Below, piece after piece: positions 47,328-55,305 of a stretch of DNA of 64,000 bases. Source of the stretch: Isoptericola sp. BMS4 (GTDB lineage Bacteria > Actinomycetota > Actinomycetes > Actinomycetales > Cellulomonadaceae). The notes below the pieces were generated by a model, which was not told the DNA's origin, did no database searches, and saw only the letters and a list, made by a program, of their open reading frames with translations. A program made the position numbers and the translations under genes. The stretch covers positions 2,459,679 to 2,523,678 of the forward strand of contig NZ_SIRP01000001.1 of assembly GCF_011634835.1 (NCBI RefSeq), written 5' to 3'. Numbering within the stretch: position 1 is the first letter of the stretch; the number at the start of each line of letters is the position of its first letter.

Positions 47328-48733
47328 GCGGCGACGACGCGCGGGCGGACGCCGCGCAGGTGCTGGGCCCAGGGACGCAGCGGGTCGTCCTGGTGGGCAT
47401 GGTGGCGTACGTGGCCGTCGGGGCGTTCGAGGCCCTGGCGGTCTCGACGGCGATGCCGGTGGCGGCGGCGCAGCTGGACGGGCTCGGCCTGTACACGCTC
47501 GCGTTCGCCGCGACGACGGCCACGAGCGTGGTCGGGATGCTGACGGCGGGCCGCTGGGCCGACCGGACGGGTCCCGCGGCGCCGATGTGGGCCGGCGTGG
47601 GCCTGTTCCTCGCCGGGCTCGGCGTCGCGGGCCTGGCGTGGTCCATGCCCGTGCTCCTGGCGGGGCGGGCGCTGCAGGGGCTGGGGTCCGGCCTGTCCGG
47701 GGTCGCGCTGTACGTCGTGGTGGCGCGGGTGTTCCCGGCCGAGCGGCGGGCGGCCGTGTTCGCGTGGTTCGCCGCGGCGTGGGTGCTCCCCGGCGTGGTC
47801 GGTCCGCTGCTGGCCGGGCTGGTCACCGAGCACCTCGGCTGGCGATGGGTGTTCCTCGGGGTGCCGCTGCTGGCGCTGCCAGCGCTGCTGGCCCTGTACC
47901 CGGGCCTGGTGGCGGTGCGACGCTCCGCGCGCGGCGGCACGACGGCGGGGACCGGCGGGTCGGACGCGCTGCGGCGGGTGCTCGTCCCGGTGCTGCGGGG
48001 CGAGCGGGGCCTGGGCACCGTGGTGCGGGTCCGGGCCTGCGCGTCGGCCGCGTTCGCCGGGGCCGAGGTGCTGCTGCCGCTGGTGCTCGTGCACGAGCAC
48101 CAGGTGTCCCCGGCCGTCGCGGGCAGCGTCCTGACGCTGCACGTGCTCGGGTGGCAGGCTGGCTCCTGGCTGCGGGGGCGCGGGCTGCACGGCCTGTCGC
48201 ACCAGGGGTTCGTCCGGCTCGGCGGCGCGCTGCTCGCGGCCGGCGTCGGGGGGACGGTGATGCTCGCCCTGCCCGGGGTGCCCCTGCCGGTCGCGGCGGC
48301 ACCCTGGGTCCTCGCGGGGCTGGGCATGGGCCTGACGTACCCGACCCTGAGCCTGCTCGTGCTCGACCTCGCCCCGCGGGAGGTGCAGGGGACGGCGGCC
48401 TCCGCCCTGCAGGTCTCCGACGCGGTCGCCGCCGCTGCCGCCCTGGCCGGCACGGGGGCGCTGCTGTGGGCCCTGCACGACGTCGTCGGCCTCACGGCCT
48501 ACGCCGTGTGCCTGGGCCTGGCGGCCGCCCTCGCGCTGCTGGTCGCGGCGCTGGCCGGCCGTACGGCCGTCACGTCCGCCGGGCCCGGCCCGTCGAGGGT
48601 CGTGGAGCCCGCCGGCGCCCATCCCGGTGAGGATGCCGGTGGGCATGTCGGTGGGCATGTCGGTGGCACCGATGAGAATCACGTCACACCCGGGTCGACA
48701 CTCCGGCGGCCGGCGAGCGCCGCCCCGTCCTGA
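47324..48733 (+). CDS. MFS drug-efflux-type transporter
   Basis: 469 residues from GTG 47324 (overlap GTGA with the quinone reductase). About 12-14 hydrophobic helices, with MFS loop GRWADRTGPAAPMWAGVGLF and the antiporter-like segment LLAGRALQGLGSGLSGVALY. Similar to drug/proton antiporters. The hydrophilic C-terminal tail (about 430-469) has a GGHVGGHVGG repeat caused by a 12-bp tandem repeat in the DNA. Coupled to the SoxR-controlled quinone reductase, it probably exports redox-cycling compounds (inference). Confidence 0.85.
   Translation: MSGDDARADAAQVLGPGTQRVVLVGMVAYVAVGAFEALAVSTAMPVAAAQLDGLGLYTLAFAATTATSVVGMLTAGRWADRTGPAAPMWAGVGLFLAGLGVAGLAWSMPVLLAGRALQGLGSGLSGVALYVVVARVFPAERRAAVFAWFAAAWVLPGVVGPLLAGLVTEHLGWRWVFLGVPLLALPALLALYPGLVAVRRSARGGTTAGTGGSDALRRVLVPVLRGERGLGTVVRVRACASAAFAGAEVLLPLVLVHEHQVSPAVAGSVLTLHVLGWQAGSWLRGRGLHGLSHQGFVRLGGALLAAGVGGTVMLALPGVPLPVAAAPWVLAGLGMGLTYPTLSLLVLDLAPREVQGTAASALQVSDAVAAAAALAGTGALLWALHDVVGLTAYAVCLGLAAALALLVAALAGRTAVTSAGPGPSRVVEPAGAHPGEDAGGHVGGHVGGTDENHVTPGSTLRRPASAAPS
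48626..48661 (+). repeat. 12-bp tandem repeat in the MFS gene tail
   Basis: Units GGTGAGGATGCC, GGTGGGCATGTC, GGTGGGCATGTC encode Gly-His repeats. Confidence 0.6.
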
Positions 48734-48788
48734 GCGCGACCGCCACGATCCGTCCGAGCACCACCCCCAGCCCGCATCGGAGGAAACC

Positions 48789-50195
48789 ATGACCGCAGAC
48801 CCCGCACCGTCCGGCCGGCTGTCCCCCGGCGCCGTACGCTCCGCGCTCGACGGCGCCGCGGCCGTCCTCGTGCCCGACGACCCGGGGTACGAGGACGCGC
48901 GCACGATCGAGCCCGGCGGCGTCGAGCTCCGCCCGGCTGCGATCGTGCGCCCCACCGACGCCGCGGGCGTGGCCCGCGCCGTCCGCCTCGCCCGCGACGC
49001 CGGCGCGGAGGTCTCCGTGCGCTCCGGCGGGCACTCCGTGTTCGGCCTCGGCCGCGGCACGGGCGCCCTGACGATCGACCTGCGCGGCCTCGACGCGGTC
49101 GACGTCGACACGTCCACCGGCCCGCCGACGGCGTGGGCCGGCGGCGGCGTCACCGCGGGCGCCTACTCGCAGACGGTGGGCGAGCTCGGGCTCGCGACCC
49201 CGTTCGGCGACACGGCCGGCGTCGGCGTGGGCGGCATCACGCTCGGCGGCGGGGTCGGCCTGCTGTCGCGCGCCCACGGCATGACGATCGACCACCTGCT
49301 CGGCGCGGAGGTCGTGACCGCCGACGGCCAGGTCCTGCACGTCGACGCCGAGGAGCACCCCGACCTGTTCTGGGCCCTGCGCGGCGGCGGCGGCAACTTC
49401 GGCGTCGTCACCCGCTTCCGGTTCGCCCTGACCGAGCTGTCCGAGGTCGTCGGCGGCATGCTCATGCTGCCCGCGACCCCCGAGAGCGTGGCCGGGATCG
49501 TCGCCGCGGCCGACGCCGCCCCTCGGGGGCTCACCGTGATCCTCATGGTGATGTCGGCGCCGCCCGTGCCGTTCATCCCCGCCGAGTGGCACGGCCGTCT
49601 CGTCGTCATGGCGAACCTGTGCTGGTCCGGACGCCCCGAGGACGCCGACGCCGCGATGGCGCCGGTGCGCGACGTCGCCGCCCGGGCGGGCGGCGCCATC
49701 GTCGACGGGGTCCGCACCGGCCCCTACGCGGGGCTGCTCGAGGGCGGTCCGCCGCCGGGCGCCATGGTCGCGACGGGGCGCGCGTTCTTCACCGACGGCC
49801 TCGACCTGGACGCGGCCACGCACCTGCTCTCCCAGCTCGAGTCGGTCGACGCGCCGATGCGTGCCGCGCAGCTGCGGGTGCTCGGCGGCGCCGTGGCCGA
49901 CGTCGACCCGGGCGCGACCGCCTACCCGCACCGCGGCGCCCGGGTGCTGGGCAACGTCGCCGCGGTGGCGCCGTCCGCCGAGGCCGCCGCGGGGTACACG
50001 CCCTGGGTCGAGGCGCTCGCCGCGCGCCTGCGGGGCGACCACCCGGGCGCGTACGTCAACTTCGCCCTCGACGGCGGCCTCGACGTCGCCCGGGCCGCCT
50101 ACCCCGGCGCCACCTGGGAGCGCCTGCGGCAGGTGAAGCGCACCTACGACCCGCAGAACGTGTTCACCGGCAACGTCAACGTGCCGCCGGCGTAG
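48789..50195 (+). CDS. FAD-linked oxidoreductase (BBE-like)
   Basis: 468 residues. FAD-binding type 4 domain with VSVRSGGHSVFGLGRGTGAL (His that carries the flavin) and ATPFGDTAGVGVGGITLGGG, where the second flavin-linking Cys of bicovalent enzymes is absent, so attachment through the His alone is likely. C-terminal BBE segment ends YVNFALDGGL ... TYDPQNVFTGN. Such enzymes oxidise sugars, alkaloids or antibiotic intermediates. Substrate unknown. ATG 48789 follows GGAGGAAA. No signal peptide. Its 3' end overlaps the convergent PPOX gene by 20 bp. Confidence 0.87.
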   Translation: MTADPAPSGRLSPGAVRSALDGAAAVLVPDDPGYEDARTIEPGGVELRPAAIVRPTDAAGVARAVRLARDAGAEVSVRSGGHSVFGLGRGTGALTIDLRGLDAVDVDTSTGPPTAWAGGGVTAGAYSQTVGELGLATPFGDTAGVGVGGITLGGGVGLLSRAHGMTIDHLLGAEVVTADGQVLHVDAEEHPDLFWALRGGGGNFGVVTRFRFALTELSEVVGGMLMLPATPESVAGIVAAADAAPRGLTVILMVMSAPPVPFIPAEWHGRLVVMANLCWSGRPEDADAAMAPVRDVAARAGGAIVDGVRTGPYAGLLEGGPPPGAMVATGRAFFTDGLDLDAATHLLSQLESVDAPMRAAQLRVLGGAVADVDPGATAYPHRGARVLGNVAAVAPSAEAAAGYTPWVEALAARLRGDHPGAYVNFALDGGLDVARAAYPGATWERLRQVKRTYDPQNVFTGNVNVPPA

Positions 50196-50694
50196 CGCCC
50201 TGCGCCGACCAGCCGCGCCACCGGACGGCCCGCAGCCGCACCAGCGGGCCGTCCGGGCGGCGCGCGGCGTACTGCGGGTACCGGTCCGCGAGCGCGTCGA
50301 GGCCCGCCTCGAACGCCGCCGGGTCGGGCCCGTCGGCGTGCTCGACCCGGGCGGTCCCGTCGACGCGCACCCACCACAGACGGTCCCAGTCGTCGTCGTA
50401 GGCGTCGACCAGCACCGCGGCGCGCGGGTTCTCGGCGAGGTTGCGCAGCCGGCGCAGGGCGGTCGTCGTCTTCGGCTTGTGGTCGACCGCGGACACGACG
50501 TCCCACCCGGGCGGACCGCCCGGGCCCGGCGCGCGCAGCAGCGCGAACGTCACCGGGACGACGTGGGGCCACCCGTCGCTGCCGGTCGTGGCCAGGTAGC
50601 CGTGCCGCGCCGCGCGCAGGCGAGCGCGGCACTCGCCTGCCGGCAGGCGGGTGCCGCCGCGCGTCCCGGTGCCGTCAGTCCCGGTGCCGTCCAT
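50176..50694 (-). CDS. PPOX-class (split beta-barrel) F420/FMN-dependent protein
   Basis: 172 residues. The core LRAARHGYLATTGSDGWPHV and VVPVTFALL, then SAVDHKPKTTTALRRLRNLA, NPRAAVLVDAYDDDWDRLWW and WVRVDGTARVEH are typical of the actinobacterial TIGR03668 subgroup of pyridoxamine-oxidase-like proteins that use F420 or FMN. The reaction is unknown. A low-complexity Gly/Thr leader (MDGTGTDGTGTRGG) makes the start uncertain. Converges on the flavoprotein gene. Confidence 0.82.
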   Translation of the reverse strand: MDGTGTDGTGTRGGTRLPAGECRARLRAARHGYLATTGSDGWPHVVPVTFALLRAPGPGGPPGWDVVSAVDHKPKTTTALRRLRNLAENPRAAVLVDAYDDDWDRLWWVRVDGTARVEHADGPDPAAFEAGLDALADRYPQYAARRPDGPLVRLRAVRWRGWSAQGATPAAR

Positions 50695-50758
50695 GGCGCC
50701 ATGGTGGTCGCCGCCTCGCTCCCCCGCACGGGCACGCGCCGGGGCCGGGTCGAGGGCC

Positions 50759-50841
50759 CGTCACGTCCCGCCGGCCCACGTCGTCGGTGTGTCGAGCACG
50801 GTGTCAGGCACGGGGCCAGGCACGGTGCCGAGCACACCGCG
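50759..50841 (+). promoter_or_regulatory. Upstream region of the ECF sigma gene with tandem 12-mers
   Basis: Four imperfect 12-bp repeats, GAGCACGGTGTC, AGGCACGGGGCC, AGGCACGGTGCC and GAGCACACCGCG, lie end to end at 50794-50841. Just before them is CGTCACG (50759-50765), 16 bases, CGTC (50782-50785), which resembles the TGTCACA/CGTC promoter pattern reported for ECF41 sigma factors (5 of 7 at -35). Repeats are seen; the promoter reading is weak. Confidence 0.4.
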
Positions 50842-50885
50842 CGCCGGCGGAGGCCGGCGGACCGCCGCTCAGGAAGGATGTCCCC

Positions 50886-51914
50886 ATGACGCCCCCCACG
50901 ACGCCCACCGAGACCCGCGACCGCACCGTCGACCTCGCCGCCCTGCGACGCGTCGCGTTCGGCGCCGCCTACCGGATGCTCGGCAGCGTCACGGAGGCGG
51001 AGGACGTCGCGCAGGACGCGATGCTGCGCGTCGCCCCGGAGGGGCGGCTGCCCGCCGACGTGCGCAACGCCGAGGCGTACACCACGACGGTCGCGACCCG
51101 GATCGCGCTCGACGTGCTGCGCTCGGCCCGCGTGCGGCGGGAGAGCTACGTGGGCGAGTGGATCCCCGAGCCTCTGGTCGGCGACGTCGTCGCGCCCGTG
51201 CCAGGGCGGGACGCGGCCCGGCACGCCGAGCTCGCCGACGACCTGTCGACCGCCTTCCTGGTGCTGCTGGAGAAGCTCACCCCCGCCGAGCGGGCGGCCT
51301 TCCTGCTGCACGACGTGCTCGGCTACCCGCACCGCCAGTCCGCCCGGGTGATCGGCACGACCGAGCTCGCCGCCCGGCAGCTCGCGTCGCGTGCCCGGCG
51401 GCGGATCGACGCCGCCAGGGACGAGGCTCTCGCCGTGCGGTCCGGCGCCCGCAGCGACCCGCACGCCTCGGAGCTCGTGTCACGGTTCATCGCCGCGACC
51501 GAGGAGGGCGACGTCGACGCCCTGATCGGCATGCTGGCGGACGACGTGGTCATCGCCGGCGACGGTGGGGGGAACGTCCCCCCGGGGTTCTCCATCACCC
51601 GGCCCGTGGCCGGGCGGGACGCCGTCGCCAAGCTGCTGGTCGGGTTCGCCCGCCGCTCCGCCCCCGCCCACCTGGAGCCGGCGACGGTCAACGGTCTGCC
51701 CGGGATGGTGGTGCACGCCGACCCGGCGATCGGTGGCGGGATCGTCGGTGCCTACTCCGTGGCGACCGCGCACGGCCGGATCACGGCGGTGTACGGCGTG
51801 ATCAACCCCGACAAGCTGCGCCACCTCGGGCGGCTCGCGGACCTCGACCTGATGGCCGCCGCCGTCAAGGACGCCGGGCGGCGGCGCCGGTCGTCGCAGG
51901 AACCACCAGCATGA
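50886..51914 (+). CDS. sigJ: ECF41-type sigma factor (SigJ-like) with SnoaL-like C-terminal domain
   Basis: 342 residues. Sigma region 2 (FGAAYRMLGSVTEAEDVAQD), region 4 (LTPAERAAFLLHDVLGYPHR, then LAARQLASRARRRIDAARD) and a long SnoaL-like C-terminal extension (about 205-330) with the DGGG motif and the ECF41 hallmark NPDKL (in YGVINPDKLRHL). In this group the extension replaces an anti-sigma factor and controls activity. ATG 50886 has AGGAAGG upstream. ECF41 genes usually sit beside an oxidoreductase, epimerase or carboxymuconolactone decarboxylase; the flavoprotein at 48789-50195 may be the counterpart. Overlaps the convergent MFS gene by 50 bp. Confidence 0.92.
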   Translation: MTPPTTPTETRDRTVDLAALRRVAFGAAYRMLGSVTEAEDVAQDAMLRVAPEGRLPADVRNAEAYTTTVATRIALDVLRSARVRRESYVGEWIPEPLVGDVVAPVPGRDAARHAELADDLSTAFLVLLEKLTPAERAAFLLHDVLGYPHRQSARVIGTTELAARQLASRARRRIDAARDEALAVRSGARSDPHASELVSRFIAATEEGDVDALIGMLADDVVIAGDGGGNVPPGFSITRPVAGRDAVAKLLVGFARRSAPAHLEPATVNGLPGMVVHADPAIGGGIVGAYSVATAHGRITAVYGVINPDKLRHLGRLADLDLMAAAVKDAGRRRRSSQEPPA

Positions 51915-53274
51915 GCCCCAGCCCGGCGATGACCACCGCGACGATGGCGAGCGTGCCCCAGATCGTCGCGCCCGTGAGGGCGACGACGAGGGCCCAGAGC
52001 GAGGGCGCGAGGAAGGACACCGCGCGGCCGGTGGTGGCGTAGAGGCCGAAGATCTCGGACTCCCGCCCGGGCGGGGCGACCCGGGCGAGCAGCGACCGGG
52101 ACGCCGCCTGGGCGGGGCCGACGAAGCAGGTGAGCGCCAGGCCGGCGGCCCAGAACACGATGGTTCCCAGCGGGTGCAGGGCCACGACCGCGAGGCCGCA
52201 GACGACGAGCCCGGTGAGAGAGCCGATGATGACCGCCCGGGGCCCGAACCGGTCGTCCAGGCGGCCGGCCACGATCGTGCTCAGTCCGGCCAGCAGGTTC
52301 GCGGCGATGCCGAAGACCATCACCTCCTGGGTGCCGAAGCCGAACGAGACGGCGGCGATCACGGCGCCGAACGTGAACACCGCCGAGAGCCCGTCACGGT
52401 AGACGGCGCTGGCGACCAGGAACCAGAAGGTGGGTCGCGCGCTGCGGAACAGCGCGACGACGTCGCGCCACAGCACGACGTACCCGGCGAAGAATCCCAC
52501 CCGCGGGCGGTCGGCCGCCGGGGGCGCCTCGGGCACGTACCGGAACAGTGGCCAGGCGAACGCGACGGCCCACAGCCCGCAGCCGACGGCGATCACGCGG
52601 TAGGCGAGGCCGTCGTCGGTGGGCATCCCCCACCAGTCGGCCTCCGTCGCCACGATCACGAGCACGAGGGCGACGATCCCGCCGAGGTAGCCGAGCCCCC
52701 AGCCGAGCCCCGAGACCCGCCCGACGGTGCGCGGGGTGGACACCCGCACCAGCATCGCGTTGTAGTTCACGCCCGCGATCTCGCTCGCGACGCTGCCCAG
52801 CGACACGAGCGCGGCGCCCAGCACGAAGTACGCCGGGTCGGCCCGCACGGCGAACATCCCGAGCATGCAGGCCACGAGCAGGAGCGTCGCCCCGCCGAGC
52901 CACGCCTTGCGCCGCCCGCCCGCGTCGGCGCGCTGGCCCAGGACGGGCGCGAGCAGGGCGACGAGGACGCCGCCCACGGCGACCCAGGCGCCCAGCCCGC
53001 TGGTGAGCCCCGCGAGCGCCCGCTCCTTCGCCGGGTCGTCCGAGCCGAGTACCGCGACGGACGGCTCGAGGAACGCGTCGCTCGTGAGGTACAGGGCCGT
53101 GAAGACGAACGTGACGATGACCGTGTTGAACGGCTGGGTCGCCCAGTCCCACAGCGCCCACGCCACGACCTGGCGGGGCGTGCCCCCGCTGGCGCCGCCG
53201 GGGCCGTCGCCGTCCGGGTGGACGGCGGTGGGCCGGTCCGACGGCGGCGTCGAGGAGGCGGTCGTGTCGCTCAT
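51865..53274 (-). CDS. MFS transporter, UMF1/Atg22-like
   Basis: 469 residues. A hydrophilic Pro/Gly-rich leader (1-35) is followed by about 12 hydrophobic helices. The segment VAWALWDWATQPFNTVIVTF is the characteristic beginning of the UMF1 (Atg22-like) family. RADAGGRRKAWLGGATLLLV is the MFS loop. Substrates of this family are largely unknown; yeast Atg22 exports amino acids from the vacuole. ATG 53274. The C-terminus overlaps the end of the ECF sigma gene. Confidence 0.87.
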   Translation of the reverse strand: MSDTTASSTPPSDRPTAVHPDGDGPGGASGGTPRQVVAWALWDWATQPFNTVIVTFVFTALYLTSDAFLEPSVAVLGSDDPAKERALAGLTSGLGAWVAVGGVLVALLAPVLGQRADAGGRRKAWLGGATLLLVACMLGMFAVRADPAYFVLGAALVSLGSVASEIAGVNYNAMLVRVSTPRTVGRVSGLGWGLGYLGGIVALVLVIVATEADWWGMPTDDGLAYRVIAVGCGLWAVAFAWPLFRYVPEAPPAADRPRVGFFAGYVVLWRDVVALFRSARPTFWFLVASAVYRDGLSAVFTFGAVIAAVSFGFGTQEVMVFGIAANLLAGLSTIVAGRLDDRFGPRAVIIGSLTGLVVCGLAVVALHPLGTIVFWAAGLALTCFVGPAQAASRSLLARVAPPGRESEIFGLYATTGRAVSFLAPSLWALVVALTGATIWGTLAIVAVVIAGLGLMLVVPATTGAAARRP

Positions 53275-53371
53275 GGGCGAGAGTCTGCCGCACGACGCCC
53301 GCCGTCGGGCGGACCGTCGGTGACCAGGAGGTGAACCGGCAGGCGGACCAGCACGCTCGGACGGTCCGGCG

Positions 53372-53377
53372 TACGAT
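53372..53377 (+). promoter_or_regulatory. -10 box of a leaderless promoter (alpha/beta hydrolase)
   Basis: TACGAT, 6 bases (CCGAGC), GTG 53384. Confidence 0.5.
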
Positions 53378-53383
53378 CCGAGC

Positions 53384-54406
53384 GTGCCGCACCCGACCAC
53401 CGACCTGCGCTGGGAGCCGGATCCGCTGCTGGGTGACGGGTTCGCCCAGGCCCCGCTCGGCCCTGCCACGCTCGTGCGGGCGACGCGACGGCCCTGCGGT
53501 GGGCCCCGGGGCGTGGTCCTGCACGTCCACGGGTACAACGACTACTTCTTCCAGTCGCACCTCGCCGAGGTCTGCGTGGACGCCGGGCTCGCGTTCTACG
53601 CCGTCGACCTGCGCCGCGCGGGCCGTTCGACGCGCCGGCCCGGCGCCACGCAGAGGGCGCACGCGGTCCGCTCGAACCCGTCCCGGCTGCCTGCGCACTA
53701 CGTGACGAGCCTGCGCGAGCCCGGTGCGGACCTCAGCGCCGCGGCCCGTGCGCTGCGCGCCGCCGAGCCGGCCCTGCCGCTGGTGGTGCACGCCCACTCC
53801 ACGGGCGGTCTCACGGCCGCGGTGTGGGCGCACGCGGTGCGCGCCGACCCCTGGGTGCGGCCGGACCTGCTCGTCCTCGACTCGCCCTTCCTCGACCTGC
53901 AGGGCTCGTGGGTCTCACGCACGGCGCGCACGCTGGCGCTGCAGGTGCTGGGGCGCACCCACCCGCTGGCCGTGGTCAGCACGGGCCCCTCGGTGTACGC
54001 GGAGCACCAGCACGCCGACGGGGGCGGCCGGTGGCGGTTCGACACCACGCTCAAGCGGCCCGACGGGCTGCCCGCCCGGGCCGGGTGGCTGCGCGCCGTG
54101 CGGCACGCCCAGCTCGCCGTCGCCCGCGGTCTCGCGATCGAGAGCCCCGTCCTCGTGGCCCGCAGCGCGGCGTCCGGCCCCGACAGCCCCGGCAACCCGC
54201 ACCTGGACGCCCAGGACACCGTGCTGGACGTCGCGCGCATCGCCGCCCTGGCACCGCGGCTCGGGGCGGACGTCACCGAGCTCGTCGTCGACGGCGGGGT
54301 GCACGACCTGACGCTGTCCGCCGACGGGCCGCGCGCCGACTACCTCGACCGGATGCTCCGCTGGGTCGGCGACCGGCTCGCCGCGGGCGTCGAGGAGGCG
54401 TCGTGA
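53384..54406 (+). CDS. Alpha/beta hydrolase (monoacylglycerol lipase/lysophospholipase-like)
   Basis: 340 residues, no signal peptide. Oxyanion segment VVLHVHGYNDYFFQSHLAEV, nucleophile elbow VVHAHSTGGLTAAVW (H-S-T-G-G; Ser in place of the usual GxSxG), catalytic His near GGVHDLTLS. A likely Asp acid lies in LLVLDSPFLDL or the C-terminal strand. It belongs to the serine hydrolases acting on lipid esters, but the substrate is unknown. Coupled to the GDPD gene by a GTGA overlap (54403-54406), suggesting shared glycerophospholipid breakdown. Confidence 0.85.
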   Translation: MPHPTTDLRWEPDPLLGDGFAQAPLGPATLVRATRRPCGGPRGVVLHVHGYNDYFFQSHLAEVCVDAGLAFYAVDLRRAGRSTRRPGATQRAHAVRSNPSRLPAHYVTSLREPGADLSAAARALRAAEPALPLVVHAHSTGGLTAAVWAHAVRADPWVRPDLLVLDSPFLDLQGSWVSRTARTLALQVLGRTHPLAVVSTGPSVYAEHQHADGGGRWRFDTTLKRPDGLPARAGWLRAVRHAQLAVARGLAIESPVLVARSAASGPDSPGNPHLDAQDTVLDVARIAALAPRLGADVTELVVDGGVHDLTLSADGPRADYLDRMLRWVGDRLAAGVEEAS

Positions 54407-55236
54407 CCCGCGCCCCGCGGGGGGCCGACGCGTTGCCGCCGTACTTCCGACCGCCCCACCCGCCCGGGGCGCCGCGCCGGGTCGCCGCGCTCGCCCACCG
54501 CGGGTTCGCCCGCCCCGGTGGCGTCGACACCGGCCTGGAGAACTCCATGACGGCGTTCGCGGCCGCCGTCGCCCTCGGCTACCGGTACGTCGAGACGGAC
54601 GCGCACGGCACCACGGACGGCGTCGCCGTGGCACTCCACGACGCCTCCCTGGACCGGACCACGGACGGCACCGGGCTCGTCGCCCAGCTGCCGTGGTCGC
54701 GCGTGCGGCAAGCCCGCATCGGCGGCGTGGAACCCGTCCCGCGACTCGAGGACGTGCTCGGCACCTGGCCGGACCTGCGGGTCAACGTGGACGTCAAGGA
54801 GGAGTCCGGCGTGGCGCCCACCGCGGCGGCGATCGAGCGCACCGCGGCCCACGACCGGGTGTGCGTGACGTCCTTCGACGCCCGCCGGCGGCGCGCCACC
54901 CTCGCGCGCCTCACCCGCCCCGTCGCGACGTCGGCGGGCCGGCGTGAGGTGGCGGGATTCCTGGCGGGTGCCCGCCTGCGCGCCGACGCCCTCGTCCGGG
55001 CCGCGCTGCGGGACGTGCACGCCCTGCAGGTGCCGGTCGTCACCGGGGCGCTCACCGTCGCGGACGCCGCGACCGTGGCCACCGCGCACCGCGTCGGCCG
55101 GGCCGTGCACGTGTGGACGGTCGACGACGCCGCCGAGATGCGGCGCCTCCTCGACCTCGGCGTCGACGGGATCGTCACCGACCGCGCCGACGTGCTGCGC
55201 GACGTGCTGCGCGAGCGAGGCCTCTGGGCCGACTGA
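54403..55236 (+). CDS. Glycerophosphodiester phosphodiesterase
   Basis: 277 residues from GTG 54403 with GAGGAGG upstream. GDPD TIM barrel with the motif LAHRGFARPG, GLENSMTAFAAAVALGYRYV, ETDAHGTTDGVAVALHDASL (metal ligands Glu, Asp, His) and VNVDVKEES, ending VHVWTVDDAAEMRRLLDLGV. Cleaves deacylated phospholipids to glycerol 3-phosphate and an alcohol. No signal peptide, so cytoplasmic. It follows the alpha/beta hydrolase; the pair could deacylate and then hydrolyse phospholipids. Confidence 0.92.
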   Translation: MTRAPRGADALPPYFRPPHPPGAPRRVAALAHRGFARPGGVDTGLENSMTAFAAAVALGYRYVETDAHGTTDGVAVALHDASLDRTTDGTGLVAQLPWSRVRQARIGGVEPVPRLEDVLGTWPDLRVNVDVKEESGVAPTAAAIERTAAHDRVCVTSFDARRRRATLARLTRPVATSAGRREVAGFLAGARLRADALVRAALRDVHALQVPVVTGALTVADAATVATAHRVGRAVHVWTVDDAAEMRRLLDLGVDGIVTDRADVLRDVLRERGLWAD

Positions 55237-55239
55237 ACC

Positions 55240-55300
55240 GCTGTGGGTACGAAGATGGCGTGGATCTCGCCCGGATCCACGCCATCTTCGTACCCACAGC
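55240..55300. repeat. 61-bp perfect palindrome between convergent genes
   Basis: 27-bp perfect arms (55240-55266 and 55274-55300; outer part GCTGTGGGTACGAAGATG, inner GGCGTGGATC) with a 7-base loop TCGCCCG. It fills almost the whole 69-bp gap between the GDPD stop and the aroB stop. It is less GC-rich than its surroundings and has no U-tract. It may be a bidirectional terminator or a small mobile palindromic element. Confidence 0.8.
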
Positions 55301-55305
55301 AGCAA

